NCBI GenBank assembly: GCA_032191485.1
Contig: JAVDOI010000131.1
Location: 115,001-179,000 of the forward strand
Source of the DNA: Leptoclinus maculatus
Lineage: Eukaryota > Chordata > Actinopteri > Perciformes > Stichaeidae
DNA length: 64,000 nucleotides
Direction of reading: 5' to 3'
A program made the position numbers and the translations under genes. Positions 10,563-24,600 of the stretch are shown piece after piece (positions within the stretch are counted from its first letter, which is position 1; each line of letters opens with the position of its first letter). The notes below the pieces were generated by a model. It had not been told where the DNA came from, made no database searches, and worked only from the letters and a program-made list of their open reading frames with translations.

Positions 10563-13500
10563 AGACTAAACAGTAGCTTGATTGTTTTCTGTCGTGTACA
10601 GTGAGTCGAGTCGGGGAAAAACCTGCAACAATGTCTGAAAGAAGCACAACATTGAGCCGTTTGAATGTCGTGCTCGGTGCCTCAGTCTGTGACTTCCTGC
10701 TCTGTGGTGAAGCGTGTTGATCACTAAGCCTCGTCACGGGGTTCGTGTGCAGCGGACGGTCACCGCCGTGCCTCGCGGGACACGCGGCTCTTCCTTTGGG
10801 GCGCGTCCACGTGCGCATTAACCGCTCATGCCGTTTATAAATGTAAAGACAGGTGCTTCCGCCTGTTGCTCATATCAAGTTTCAGGCGGGGGGGCTAGGT
10901 TGTCCTTTGTGCTGTGGTCATGATAAGGCTCAGTTCCTGTAAATGTTAGGCAGTGGTTAATAATGCTGCGTATAGTATTCTAAAAGCATCCCAGTATTAC
11001 GTTGTTATTTAGTACCAAAGGGAGGTGTCAGAGTGTCTCACAGCAGCAGATGGTAGAAAGAAAAAAGTCATGATTCAGCAGTTTTGATAACAAAAGCGTT
11101 CACACATAAAACCCTCCCGGGACCCTCTTTAGAGAGGTCAAAGTGAACACTTTAAACAAGCCACAAAAAAAGTGTGAAAGAAGAGGGGTTTTGTGGGAAA
11201 TGTGGTTTTATTGGACAGGGAATCGACCAGCCCTGACTGGCTGGATGTTAAGGCACAAATAACTACATTAAAGGGCTGCTGCAGTGATTTAGTGAAGTAG
11301 GGAGACCTGCAAGAGACGGATTCAAAATAAGAATTGTCAAAAAGAAAGCAGCAGAGGCTGAGATGTGCTGACTTTTAGTCCCTAATGTGGATCAAACTCC
11401 AAAAACATTTGATCCTTCAACTTCCAGAATGCAACTCGCTCGTGTTGAGATAACCCTGATCGTCTGGGTTAGTTCTTCATAAGACATGTTTCCACTCATT
11501 ACATGGTGTCTTTACAGAAATAACCTTCCAACGTTGACTTACTTTCTTTGTTTTGTTGCGCAACAAAAGCACTCGGTTAGGTTAAGGAAAAGATGGAGAT
11601 GAAATGAGTACGTTGTGTTGCGTGGCTAACAAGTCAATGATGTCTTGGTTTCATACAGTACACCCGTCTCCTGTGAAATCAAAGGGAAAACCCTCTACTT
11701 CCCTCTGTGAATACAAAGTCAGCAAACTTATCCACACAAACAATGGGACCTGGAGAGGTTTTAAGTTCATCAGTAAAACTCTCAGAAAAGATATTTTGAG
11801 GCTTAGAATAATAATCTTGAATATTTTCATTCAAATAAATGCCTGTTAAGTCGCTTTCCATCGCCGAATGAGGAACACATTGGGGATGAAAGCCTGTGCG
11901 TTTGCAGTGTTACGTACTGGGTGTCTGTGGGGACATTCTCCGGGACGAATCACAAGCTACGATCTCCGCCAAAGAGAATGAAGCAGAGTTCTCTGAGAGT
12001 GTAACTTTAAAGAAGGGCATTGTCAGCTTGATTCCAGTTTGTCACATCCTCATGTGGTGGTTGCCATCCCAGCTCGGCTCTTACCAGACACCACTCGACA
12101 TTTCCTGAAATTTGAATATTGACGATGGTGGAAAGCTTTAAAACATAAATAAAGGGTTCATAATGTGCCCCCAGAAACGTATGGGTGACGTCACAGATTC
12201 CACTGTCATGAGACATCGGCTGTTCACCGTATTTCTACTATGATATAAATGCCTTGGTGTTTCACTCCTCCATAACTCTGACATCGGTCATAACAACAAC
12301 TGTCTGATGAAATTAGGCGTGCAGCCGTGGCCCATCACATGCCGCCGTCTGTCTGACTGCTCACATACAAAAACAGGGAAGTGGAAAAAAGGGGTTCGGC
12401 TTTAGGCCGCCTGTCACCTAAAAAAAGATTTGACCTATCAAGTCGTGCTCCTGCTCCGATGCCCACGAGCAAACTGGGTCCTGGGCGTGTCTCCGGATGG
12501 CCTGTGGCTGCAGCCTGGGGGTAGAATTACAGAGCGTTCTGCACACAGTCGGGGGGGTTGAGGTGTTTGTTTCTGAGTGTCTGCGTGTGTGTGTGTGTGT
12601 GTTGTGGGTGTGTGTTGTGGGTGTGTGTTGTGGGTGTGTGTTGTGTGTGTGTGTTGTGGGTGTGTGTTGTGTGTGTGTGTTGTGGGTGTGTGTTGTGGGT
12701 GTGTGTGTGTGTGTGTGTGTGTTGTGGGTGTGTGTGTGTGTGTGTGTGTGTGTTGTGGGTGTGTGTGTGTGTGTGTGTTGTGGGTGTGTGTTGTGGGTGT
12801 GTGTGTGTGTGTGTGTTGTGTGTGTGTGTTGTGGGTGTGTGTTGTGTGTGTGTGTTGTGGGTGTGTGTGTGTGTGTGTTGTGGGTGTGTGTTGTGTGTGT
12901 GTGTTGTGGGTGTGTGTGCTCTGCAGTGGTGCAGCGGTGCTACAGTGTTGCCTGTGTGATGTAAACAAGAGCTGCCTGGCTGACGGCTCCACCCTGGGAT
13001 CTCTCCCTTCACGCTGTGCTTTACTCCGTCAGTGAGTCACAGAGGCATCAAATGAAAAGTCCCCCGAGCCTCCCGGCATGCAGCAAAATCCTCGGGATTG
13101 AGTTACACCAGTTATTCAGACATAGATCCTCGCTAACGTTGTAAAAATGACGAGTTTGTTTCAAACGAGAGATTATGTCATTGGTTTGTTCCAGGCGGTA
13201 TCCTCGGGGTCTGAAAGATAAAGCTAATGCAGAAGTGTGTTAAAGCTGCATTCTCTCTAGTGTCCACCAGGGGGCGACTCCTCTGGTTCTATAGAAGTCT
13301 ATGAGAAAATGACTCTACTTCTCTCTTGATTTATTACCTCAGTAAACATTGTAAACATGAGTTTATGGTCTCAATCTCTAGTTTCAAGTCTTCTTCAATA
13401 CAGCATGATGTTCATTTAGTACATTTAGAGTCAAACAGACCATAAAGCAGGGGATGCTTTAGGGCGGGGCTTACTGTGATTGACAGGTCTCTACCACGGC

Positions 13501-16500
13501 GTTGTTTGGTCTGGGAGTTGTCCGTGTTTTCGTCTTTGAACTTTAACCCTTTCACAGAGTGTTTTTCAGTTCATGAAAGTTAATTGTTATTCAGCGTTCA
13601 GTTGTACTGTTGGGTTCTTTGTGTCATTTGTGGTTGCAAACAGCCAAGATGGCGACGGTGAAAATGCCAAACTCGAGGCTTCAAAATGGTCAAAACCAAT
13701 GGGTGACGTCACGGTGACTACGTCAACTCCTTAAATACAATTTATGGTTTTTACCCATCACAATATGGAGTCTGTTTATTAAAGCTACTATAATGTGTAA
13801 TTCAGTTAATAAACAACATCTAGAGCTCGATGTAGCTCCGTTCAAAAAGCTTCGTTCCAAGTGGCAGCAAATAATGCACATTTTGCTGAGTAGGAGACTG
13901 TCAAAAATACATTTATTTTTTCAACTGAGTGCTTTAATCTCTTAAACTCCCCCTGCCTGCTGGGGGGTCAGGGTTTAGGGTTTAGGGTTAAATAATAATC
14001 AACAATATTTTGAATGATTGTAAAACGTTTTATAGTCATCGAAATGCTTCTGTTAGTTTTACCGTGACACAGAAAGTGAGTCAAAGCACATCGGCACTTT
14101 TTGGTGACTATAAAACCTTTAACCTTCATTCAAAACATTGTTTTGTCTGAAGATGTTAAGGGGTACTGCAGCAATTTGTTAATGCACTTCCATAACGTGG
14201 AAAAAATAAATAATGGTCAAAAATCAATGCAACAGAGGGGGAGGCATCCAGACTTTTCTGTCGCTCTCACAACAAATGGGATGAAAAAGGACACCAGCAG
14301 TGTTAGCAGTGACGGGGACCGCAGTGCTGGACACACCGGCGTGGGAGCCAAGAGGGAGAACGGCAGAGCCCAGTTCTTGTCCCATCGCCTTGCGTCTGGC
14401 CGTCTGATTGGCTGGTCGGCCTGTGCACCGGGCAGATGATGTAGTTTATAGGCAGTGCGGCAAGACACAGACAAAGTTAGCATAATAAGAGGAAGGCTGG
14501 CAGCACTGAGACTGAAATTGATTCATGCTTTGCTGAGCTGCAGAGATGGCTGTGTAGAGAGCCTGTCTGTCCTGTGTGTGTGTGTGTGTGTGTGTATGTA
14601 GGCAAAGTGCCAGCGCTGCACTTTGTTTCCATCTTCTGCTTTTTTGTGTCTTTGTTGGCATTTTATTTTCCTAATGGCTGCAGTGACAAACGAGGGGTTG
14701 CATACTTGTGTCTGATTGGGAGGGAGTGGTGCTTACAGCGAATGTTCAGGCGCAACCAGACACGCTCACCGTCTCAGAATATCAGCCTCTAGTTTGCTGC
14801 ACGTTAGCTTTCTGCACTCCCTCCCTGACGCGCTGAATGGCAGTGGTCGCAGTAGTTACCCTCATTGGCTTAGAATCGTAGCTGCAGACGGAGCTGGATC
14901 GTCTTAGGTCAGTCTGCTCCCCAAACAGCTTCATCTCAAGCCACAGAGACACACGCAGAATGACGTTAGCTCGGTGGAATAGCATGTGTTGCTTCCTTTG
15001 GTTGTCCTGTCTTCTGTCGGCTTCAAATATCATAATGTTGTACTACAGTGAAGGGGAGCAGAATATGCATCATTGCATGTAAACACTGTGTAAAGTAACA
15101 CACAATGGGTGGGACAAGGTACCGTGTAGAAAATATTTAGTTTGAATAAAATATATGATTAATAATGGACATCTATGTGCGAAGTTGCAGAGAGTGGGGC
15201 TCTTGGGGGTTACCGTTGCTAACTTGCAAATAAAAAAGTCCAGCTGGTCAATATATAACTTGAAACATTTCATTGTAGACTGTGCTGACTAAACAAAAAA
15301 ACCCTGAAACAAACTAGAAAGAGCACATCTCTCCGTCAGCTGTGTCTGCAACCACCACAGCTGTTCTGTGTGATTGAATGAATAAAATCCACAATACGTC
15401 AAGACACCAATGAGCTTTGAGACGTCGTGAAACACACTTCATTCAAACTCAAAAACAAGCGGCGATGTATGCAAGCAATCGGCTCAAAGTCCATAAGGCA
15501 TATTATCTTGCCCAAAACCAAAATTAAACTCATCAAGCTGCCCACGTAGCACTTTTAGCACTGGTTGTTCTGTTAGACGTCAGCCAAACACAACATCCAA
15601 AAACGTACTTACTTACTGTATTCCCCCACTGTATCTGTGGGCGCAGGCTAGCGGCTGGGGGTCAGCGTTGCACTCATTTTCAAGTAAAAATAAATAATAA
15701 TAACTTACTGCTGCACATATCAGACCACTGGCCCAAAGCTACGGTGGGTGGGAGTAATGGACGTTTTATTGGTGGTCCTCATCTGTAGATGTACACTTTT
15801 TAATGACACAAGTACCATTTTATCATTTAAAGCTAATTATTTTGCGGGGCCCCTGACAGCGTGCCATGGACCCCACTTTGAAATGTGTTTGAGAAAAGTG
15901 GCATTCGCTGCAACCATGAGAGGCCCTTGACCATGAAGTCATGAATGAGCATGATATTAGGCTGTTTGGTCCAGCAGTATGCGAGATAAGCTGTTGACAG
16001 ACAGACAGGCAGACACACGTGAGCATACACACGACCATATACATAATCTCCTGGCAGAGATAATAATTAGTGAGTTTTAGAGGTGTTTATGGGAAGATAC
16101 ATTTTTGTACCATTAAACAAAGCCAGGCTAGCTGTTTCCCCCTGCTTCCCGTCGTAACGCTAAGCTAAGCTAACCACCTGCTTTAGTTTTAGCATACATA
16201 CATGTAAGTGGTATCAATCTTCTCATCTGACTCTTGGCAAGACAGCAAATACACACATTTCCAAAAATGTTTTCACAATCTTTTCCTTTCAACCAACTGC
16301 ACCGTTTTTCCTCCACAGTCCCACCTGATATGTCGTGTGTAAATAATAAAATGAATTTGCTGCTTCAGTTTTAGTCGACTGTGCAGTACCATTTGTTCAT
16401 GAGCTTGCAGATGCAGAAGTATGTTTCAGGCTTTGGAATAAGTATGTTTACCTATAAAATGACTTATTAAGCTCCTTTTGTTGACTTCTGGGAATGGCCT

Positions 16501-18590
16501 GGTAGTTGTTTCTCTTCCACAACCTCACGTTAAAAAGTGAGTGATGCACCTCAATTACATTACCGTCAATGAGGGCACGCTATTTCAAGAATGAAACTCT
16601 ACAAATGAGCAGAAAGAGCAGACGGAGAGGGGGCCGTCCGTTGTCCCGTAAACAAGCAGAATGTTCCCATTCACTGCTGCGTGCGTTCTCTACCAGCGTC
16701 ACGTCGATGTTGCGTCAGTAGGATCAATGCATTCATTCACATCGACGTGCAGAGTTATGAGCAGCATGTCGAGAACATGCTCCTCTGATGTTTATGGATG
16801 AGGGTTCTGGGAACGAGCACAAAGAGCCGAATGGGTGGTGTGCGGTGAAAGGGCAACGGAGCGGCGAAAGAATGGACTGCTTTATTCTTATTAGCACTAA
16901 TTACAAAACAAGTTTGTCTTCTTTTGATTGTTTAATGAAGTGAAGTTTCTCTTTCTATCCTGTTATCCTCCTTGATGTCTCTGCGGTGGATTGCGTTCAA
17001 ATCACGGTGTCCAAATAATTAAAAAACACAATTCATGATTTGTACGTGGGGCTAGTTTAACCTCTCCTCTTCTGAAGGAAACAGTGATGCTTTACTGGTA
17101 TGACCCTAAAGAAATGCTTTTGTTCAGTGCTCGTGGATGACCAACATTCATGTGCGTCATCAGCTAAATTCTCCCCTCAGTGAATCACTTCAAACCCAGC
17201 AGAACTGTTGCTTCTGCACAGAAGGGCTGCTAATCTTCATTCACATTTGTCTGAGTACACACACTCGGGGAAGGGAAGAACACTCGTAGACGCACATTTT
17301 TGCACACAGATCCACCCGTCTCCATCCTCGTTTGTGCTTCTCTCATACCGTCTGTCGCTGTGAGTCCTCCTCTTCCACTTCTGTGTCGGATCAGGCAATC
17401 GCAGAGTCGTAAATTCTCGGCGTGACTTGGCTGCGAGACGTGGCAGAGTACACGTTAGGCCTTGAAGTTCGTTGGTAGGGATGGAAATCGATCATTTTTA
17501 TTGATAATGCTACATTGTGAACAAGTCATCCATGTTGAAATGGGCAGCAGGAGAGCTAGTTAACGTTAGCTGTTAGCGGCTAGTGGGCAGCACAGTCCTG
17601 CTTGGCTAAATAACAGAGCTAACAGCCAACGATATCGGAGGTTGCATTGAGTTACATTATGATGCGTTCAAGCTCTAGTCAGTAAAAATGAGTATTAGGC
17701 AAATATGAATTATACGTTATGTTGGTGTTCAAATGTAAAGACAATTTTGTTTTTAGAGAGAAACTTGAATAAATCCAGTTGTTGAAGGATGTTTAACTTG
17801 CTAACACTAGCTCTGAACAGCTTCAAATGCATCATTGAAACTAATACCAAGAATATTTAAATGAAAATACAATCATTATGCAGTTGAACACTATAGATGA
17901 TAATAACAAAGTAGAGGGAATTATTGGGAGTGTGGTAAAAAAAAGTTATTCTGGTGACTGGCCTGTATGTACTCTTTTCTACACAACAATTTATCAGCAA
18001 TCAATCGATAAAGAATTGGATTGATGTGTGGTGGTTGTCCGTGTTTCCGTTTTTTTTCTTAGCTCCACCCTCTCATGTCACTTCTGGTTGCAAGAAACCA
18101 AGATGGCGGCGACCAAAAATCAAGATGGCGACAGCTAAATACCAAGATGCTGATGGTCAAAATTCCAAACTCAAGGATTCAAAGTCGTAGGCCTCAAACC
18201 AATGGGTGAAGTCACGCCGACTACGTCCACTTCTTATATACAGTCTGTGGTCAGAAGGCAAAAAAACAATGGTCTTTCACTACGACACGATACACAGGGG
18301 AAAATGAGCAATTATCCCTCCCAAGGCTCATTCTTTCTCGTCACCACACGTCTGTTGGGTCAGGCTATCATTGGGCTGATACAGTGTCGTCAAATCTTGA
18401 CATTAGCCACAGACTCAGATCAGCAAAGCACTGTCAGCCCTCCAGCATTATTGGAGAGGAGGCTGCCTGAAGCTATTGCTCTGACATGACTCAGTGACTC
18501 AGTCACTTTGTGTATTGAGACATGTGTGGACTATTCCCCTAAACCCAGTGAGCTGTCAGCTTCCCAGCAGAGGTGACAGGGGAGCCAGAA

Positions 18591-18682
<92 letters not shown>

Positions 18683-21600
18683 AAAGCCAGACTCATACTG
18701 TTTGTCCGTTAAAAGTCTCAGTTGTGGTTGTAAAGTGAATGTGCACTGTTAGCAACTCAAATGAAGAGGGGGACAGGATGAGTCATGAAATGAGGCTGGA
18801 TTAAATGGGTATTCTCCGACAAATTTCATCAAAGCAGACTCATACATTGGGAACCTAAATGGCAGCACTGGAAATTGGACTTTCCAGAATCCATGTAACT
18901 CAAAACACACTCATCTCTGCCAGCCTGGCCCGTGATGTTTCATACCAAATTCTACAATGAGAAATCTGAGCATTAGTCTTGCTCACTGTGCGTCTGGAAA
19001 CACTTTGATTGGATGTGTCAATGCTTTGGTTTTGTGGGTCCTAATTCGTGACCTGATCAGCGTACAAATCCAACATCAACAGAAATGTATTTGGGCAAAC
19101 AAGAGTGAGAAGGAGTCTCAGTTAGGTTGGGATGGGGCGCTCTTGGTCCTTCTGTCACTTGCGCCGTCCAGCCAGCTGCCCATCTGTCTGTCCAATCAAT
19201 CCAGCCATCTGTCCAGCCCCTTTGATCAAGAACTAAACTCTCTTCAGAACTTGTGGTCAGCTTATTATTCAATCTGTGGTTATTCATGAATAAGGATTAC
19301 TACTAATGTTGGTCTGCTCTTGATTGTTCTTCAAGCTCTACCCTTTGGCAATAAAATGTGATTTCTGCTTTTGGTTCATTAAGTATTATGGCTTGGAGGA
19401 TTGTGACCATGATGGGATTTGCATGCACTTGCTCCCAATTTTACTAGAATTTTAACATTTTCAAGATAACTGACAGACACTTTTCCTTGATATTTGCTGT
19501 GGATTCTCATGTTCCCTAGAGGATTAAACCCTTGTGAGTTTGGTCGTATTTTGGCATTTTGGTACATTAACACTGCTCTAAGCATTCATGCTCCCAGAGG
19601 GAAGAACCATTTAGAGGAATCATTTGCAGAAACGGCGGGCAACTTACCTAAACGGAGAGTATATTTTGGACTTGCATTCACCTAGGGCAGAGGTCGGCAA
19701 CCCGGCTCTCACTCGTTTCCTCAGTTTCATTGTTTCTGTTCTCACTCATAGCTCTGCTGGAGGCTGAAGTCTCTGTCCTACTGGAGAGCATTTACTGCTT
19801 TTGTTCCTTTACATTTCATCTGTGGACTTCACAATAGTAAAAAATTAGCATTATTAAGGAAAGGAAAGTCCATCGTCCTCAAAGCCGCTAACCGTGACTT
19901 CAGACGTACGGAGCGGACGTCTGAAGTCGGACGTCTACCAGCGGCGTTATTGCTGGACACACTACTTGCTAATCGCTCCATTAACAGCTGCTTCCTCCGC
20001 AGAAATGCAGACTTTAACTGGACAACAGCTGCTAGTAAAGACAACAAGGTCAGCAACACCTGTAATCAGTTGTCCATGTTGAATTAACCTGGTAGTCGAT
20101 CGGTAATCAAGGCTGTTGTTGTTTGTGAACTTATCCGTTCTTGGGAGCGTTTTCAAACGCCTCCGTTGTCGGTGCTTTGAAAACTCCGTAGTGTGGACGC
20201 TCAGTGTAAACGTAGCAAAACATATGCGTTTTAATATGGAAACGTAGTAGTGTGGACATGGCCTGAGAGGCTTTGACAAAAAATAAAATAAATAACGGTT
20301 ATTTTCATTTCATTTTTTGCAGTGGACAATCTTTCAAAGGGAACAGCTCTTATCTTGGAGTTTGAGGCGATATTGTCACTGACAATAGCAATACAATGTC
20401 AAGAATTGTCTTTCTTCTTGTTCTATAATTTCATAAATTCAACAAACTATAGTTTTTGTATATATAATATAATACACATTTGATTTGGTGGAAAATAGGG
20501 CAAAATGGCTCTTTGGATAGTAAAGGTTGCCGACCCCTGACCTAGGGTATTGTAGGTATTGTGGAACATGGGGCTCTAGGTACTATACTATATACTATAC
20601 TTGTACTATAATAACCCAGTACCAAGTAGTACTGAAACCTCTTCAGTCAAACAATACCTGCCTCAGTACCTACACCAGTGTATCTGTATGGTTTAGCTTG
20701 CAGCCAATCACTGCGAGCATTCCCCCGTTTCAATGCGACATGTGATTGGCCTGCCGGCAGTTACAACAACAAGATGCAGTATCGTGTGACGCTGTGGCGT
20801 GGTGAAGTTGAGTGCTGTGTATTTGACAGAGTTGGCAGTTTGGCAAAAATGGTCAAAAGGTTGGCTACTATACGCCTGTGGGGCTGATATAAATAAACGT
20901 GGGGGTGGCATTTTACGCAACTGAATGCATCCATTCGCACGATAGGTATTGAATGAAGTAGAACAAAAGGTATCGAATGAAGTACTCTATTAGTATCGGT
21001 ATGGGCCTTCAGTCACATTGCATAGAGATATTCTTCTATCTAAATACTATTGCCTTTTTTATTTCTCTTTAACTTCCACACTTTCTTTTCCTCTCAGCTC
21101 TTATGTGCAGTGATGGTTGACATCTCAGCTCGGGTTTTGACCACAATCAGCCCAGCTGGCCAATCCATCCTCTCACCCCGCCACTATCAGCACACCGACC
21201 CAGACTCGGGCACCCAGCTGGTCTGTGACAAGTGCCCGGCAGGCACTTACGTATCTGTCCACTGCACCCCAAAGGCCGTGAGGGAGTGCAGCCGCTGCCC
21301 TGAAGGCACCTTCACACGGGGCGAGAACGGGATGCAGAAATGCCATCCCTGTCGAGCTCCATGTCCTGGAGGCTTCGTCGAGAAAGCCATCTGCACGCCC
21401 ATCCAGGACAGAGTCTGCACGTGTCCCCCCAACAGCTTTTGGTTGCGGGATGGCGGCACAGAGTGTAAGCCCCACTCGCTGTGCCCGCCAGGGACCAGGG
21501 TGAAAAGGCGGGGAAGTGAAACAGAGGACGTGCTCTGTAAGCCGTGCACCAAGGGGACTTTCTCAGATGTGGAGTCGAGGGTGGTGAAGTGCTGGACCCA

Positions 21601-24600
21601 CACAGACTGCCAAGCTCAGGGGCAGGTGCTGCTCACACCAGGGACAAAAGAGACAGATAATGTCTGTGGAGCCCCTTCTGCAACCCCCTCTTCCTCTTCG
21701 TCTTCGCCTGTCTCCACAACCGCCCTACTGCGGCCTGCACAGGCTGTGCTTGTACAGGAACCCATGACTTCTTCATCCACTCCATCATCATCCATGACTG
21801 GACCTGCACATAAAGGTGAGAGATACTGATTGAATGCAACAACTGTCTGTTTATGACTGCGTTTGATATGGCTTTTAAGATAGCTCATCAAAAAGTGGCG
21901 TGATGTCTACTTAGGCTATACCTTGTTGAGATGGGCTGATTTAGGCTTGTAAGAGCTGAAGTATGCATGCACTTTCCTCCTTAATTTAATTGGCATTAAA
22001 CATTTTCAGAAACAGGCAAACATACTTAAGAAAATACCACTTATTACAGGGCTGGAAGTCAGGATCAGCCTAGCTTAGCTTAAAGGAGTGGAAGCATTAT
22101 TACGCATTATTGCTGAATTTGCCAGTTGGACACTGTGGGAATCCTAAAACGAAAGACATTTGTAGGCATGGAAACAAACTGGTGGCAGCTCCCTACCTCC
22201 GGAATGTTACTATTTCTTCCTCATTCACCCTCCTTTTTTCCTACTCCCTCCCTCCTTACTTTCCCCTTTTGTTTTTCTTGTTCTCTGTCCTCCCTCCCTC
22301 GCTATCCCTCTTACATTAGTCTTGTCTCAGTCAGTCATTTCTCAGAATCAACTATCTGTAGCCAGTAAAAAGTTGAAAAAAGTTGACTTCTTGCTGCCAG
22401 CCAAAACATCAGCCCTAATTTGGGGATTAGACCCGCTTCTGTGTACCTGTCTGCTGATAAAAGGATGAGAGGGATTACCAGCCATCCAAGTGACAATCCT
22501 AAAAACAGTCAGCAGCGCATTCATGATTTAAAGCCATTATACAACACCTATCCCATTAGCAGCAGTACATGGGCACAGAGTGAGCAGCAGGGAGGTGATG
22601 GCGGCCACACCGATAATCAATAGCAGTTAATGACGCACTAATATTGACTATCCATTACAGTTTGTTCCCATGTCTGAAAAACACCGACCCTGCTGTTGGG
22701 ACAATCCTAATTGTACTTTTCCCATATCAACAGATTTGTTCGGCTGCGAATAGTTAGCCCATCCCAATCCTTTTTACGTTTTTTTCAAATTATTCCTGCA
22801 CTGGAAGCCTAAATGTGATTACAATTGCCCTCGCTTAAGCTTAATCAAGGGGCAGACTGTGGAGTGAGCAAATCCAGAGCTCATCTGCTGTGAGATTACA
22901 AGGTGGAGCACAGTTGTGCCTAAGTGTGGGGGAAGGAGTACTTTGTTTAGGGGATACACCAAGATTTTCACTCAAATAAATACATGAAACAAACCAAAAG
23001 TATCGTATTTCCATCATGTTTTCTACATGGTTTTCTAATGTTTGACTGGAGCTCTTTTCATGTCTCGCTGTGCCATCTTCTTCTGCAAAGGTTAAATTAA
23101 CCACCAGCTGTTTATCGTGAAGAACCAACTCCTAATATGGGCAAAACAGTAGTGGATGGAAAACTCATATTAATTAACATTTTCTTTTGGCAATTTTCTG
23201 AAATTCAGTTAAAACCTGCCGTACATTTGGATAGAAACCTGGCTATTGACAACCAACTAACTTGTAGTGAACATGTTGCATCTGTCATCTGTTCTGTGCA
23301 ACGCAATTCCTTGTACATGTCATCTCTTGCATGGACAGCTGTAAAATCCTTCTGGCAGCAGTAAGGATGCATTTGGTCCAAAATGTTCAAGTCACTAATG
23401 CCTATCTATAGAGTGACACCCACCTATTTGTCCTCCATCCATCATTTAGGTTTATGTGCCTTCTCATTCGCCACTATCAAGCAGTGAACGTCAAAAATAT
23501 TGGTCTTCAGTTTGGTATATATATGGGGGGGGGGGGTATTCTTCCTTTTGTTAGTGTCAGATTGCTTGCGTGGATTAAAGTGTTAGGTTTCCCTTCTGTG
23601 ATACCTTCTGTTTTCATTGTCTGGGTAAAGCAAATCTCTGATGTGAGTTTCCTCACCCTCCCTTTCTTGTCTCTCATCTCTGCACTATCTTGTCTCTTGG
23701 CTCTCTCTGTTCTCTCTCGTCTCTCTTCCTCTTACTTGCTCTATCTTCGTCGTCGTCATCGATCCCTCTGTCTCTCATCACAGGCACCTACAGCCAGTCA
23801 GCAGCCATTCAACTGAGGGGAAAACCGGGTAAGGAAGACCACCGTGCAGATGGGCTACTCCTCAGCCGGTCTGGCACTCCCACCCCACCAAATCGCGATC
23901 CCCCACAGATTCCACATCTCCCGGCTCCCAAGCAACACATGGACCTCGAGCACCAACGCGTGCAACCCAATTCTGACCCTGTGCCAGACCCCATCAAGAG
24001 TGCGGTGGAGGGTCTGGAGGGTGCAGAGGTAGTCAGGGTTGGTATCAGCAAGGTAGCCGGCCAGGGGAGTGGGGGTGGTGGAAGTGGGGTCTCCAGCTAC
24101 TACAGGCCCACTCGCAGAGGGTCCCCAAGGCCGAGCACCCATGATCACTTTGACATCAACGAGCACCTCCCCTGGATGATAGTGCTGCTGCTCCTGCTGG
24201 TGCTGGTGGTGATTGTGATCTGCAGCGTGAAGCGGAGCTCTCGCATGCTGAAGAAGGGCCCCATGCAGGACCCTAGCAGCATCATAGAGAAGGCAATTCA
24301 GAAGAAAGCAGCTGCGCCTCCATCACAGGTCAAAGAGAAATGGATCTACTACTCCAACGGACAGGGTAAGCCTGCTGTTTCTTTGATTTCAACAAGAGTG
24401 ATTCCATTAAAAGAGTGTATGAGGCTGCTCTGGCATACAAACGGGTGACAAGTGAAAAGGGAAAATGAACATAAAGTGTCTTGGACCACCACAAGCCTCT
24501 AGAACAGAACAGATTCAAAGGTTGTTTTTTCAATGGAGTGATGTATAAAGCTGTGCTAATCCACTATATAGAGGATTCTATACTTTCCCTTCCACTCTTT

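Larger units (their letters stand above)
7073..21097 (+). other. tnfrsf21: tnfrsf21 intron 1 (about 14.0 kb)
   Basis: GTGAGT donor and CTCTCAG acceptor. It holds a 1.3-kb minisatellite, GT/CA arrays, one long copy of the CTCF-motif repeat, a 3' fragment of the same repeat, other dispersed repeats and a complete hAT element, all listed separately. Between these (for example 9.7-10.3, 11.0-12.5, 14.0-15.2 and 16.3-18.0 kb) I see ordinary non-coding DNA with no supportable gene. Short reading frames there lack splice context or family likeness. Confidence 0.75.

Noticed and set aside
12438..13035. Several Cys/Val-rich (plus) and Thr/His-rich (minus) frames of 130-184 aa
   Set aside because: Pure products of the GT/TTGTGGG compound repeat.
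13968..13990. Interstitial telomere repeat (GGGTTTAGGGTTTAGGG)
   Set aside because: Only about three TTTAGGG-like units, and this is not the vertebrate TTAGGG type. Most likely chance in G/T-rich DNA.
21173..21891. Minus-strand frames of 69-118 aa opposite exon 2
   Set aside because: Shadows of the DR6 ectodomain exon. The plus-strand frame has clear TNFR repeats.
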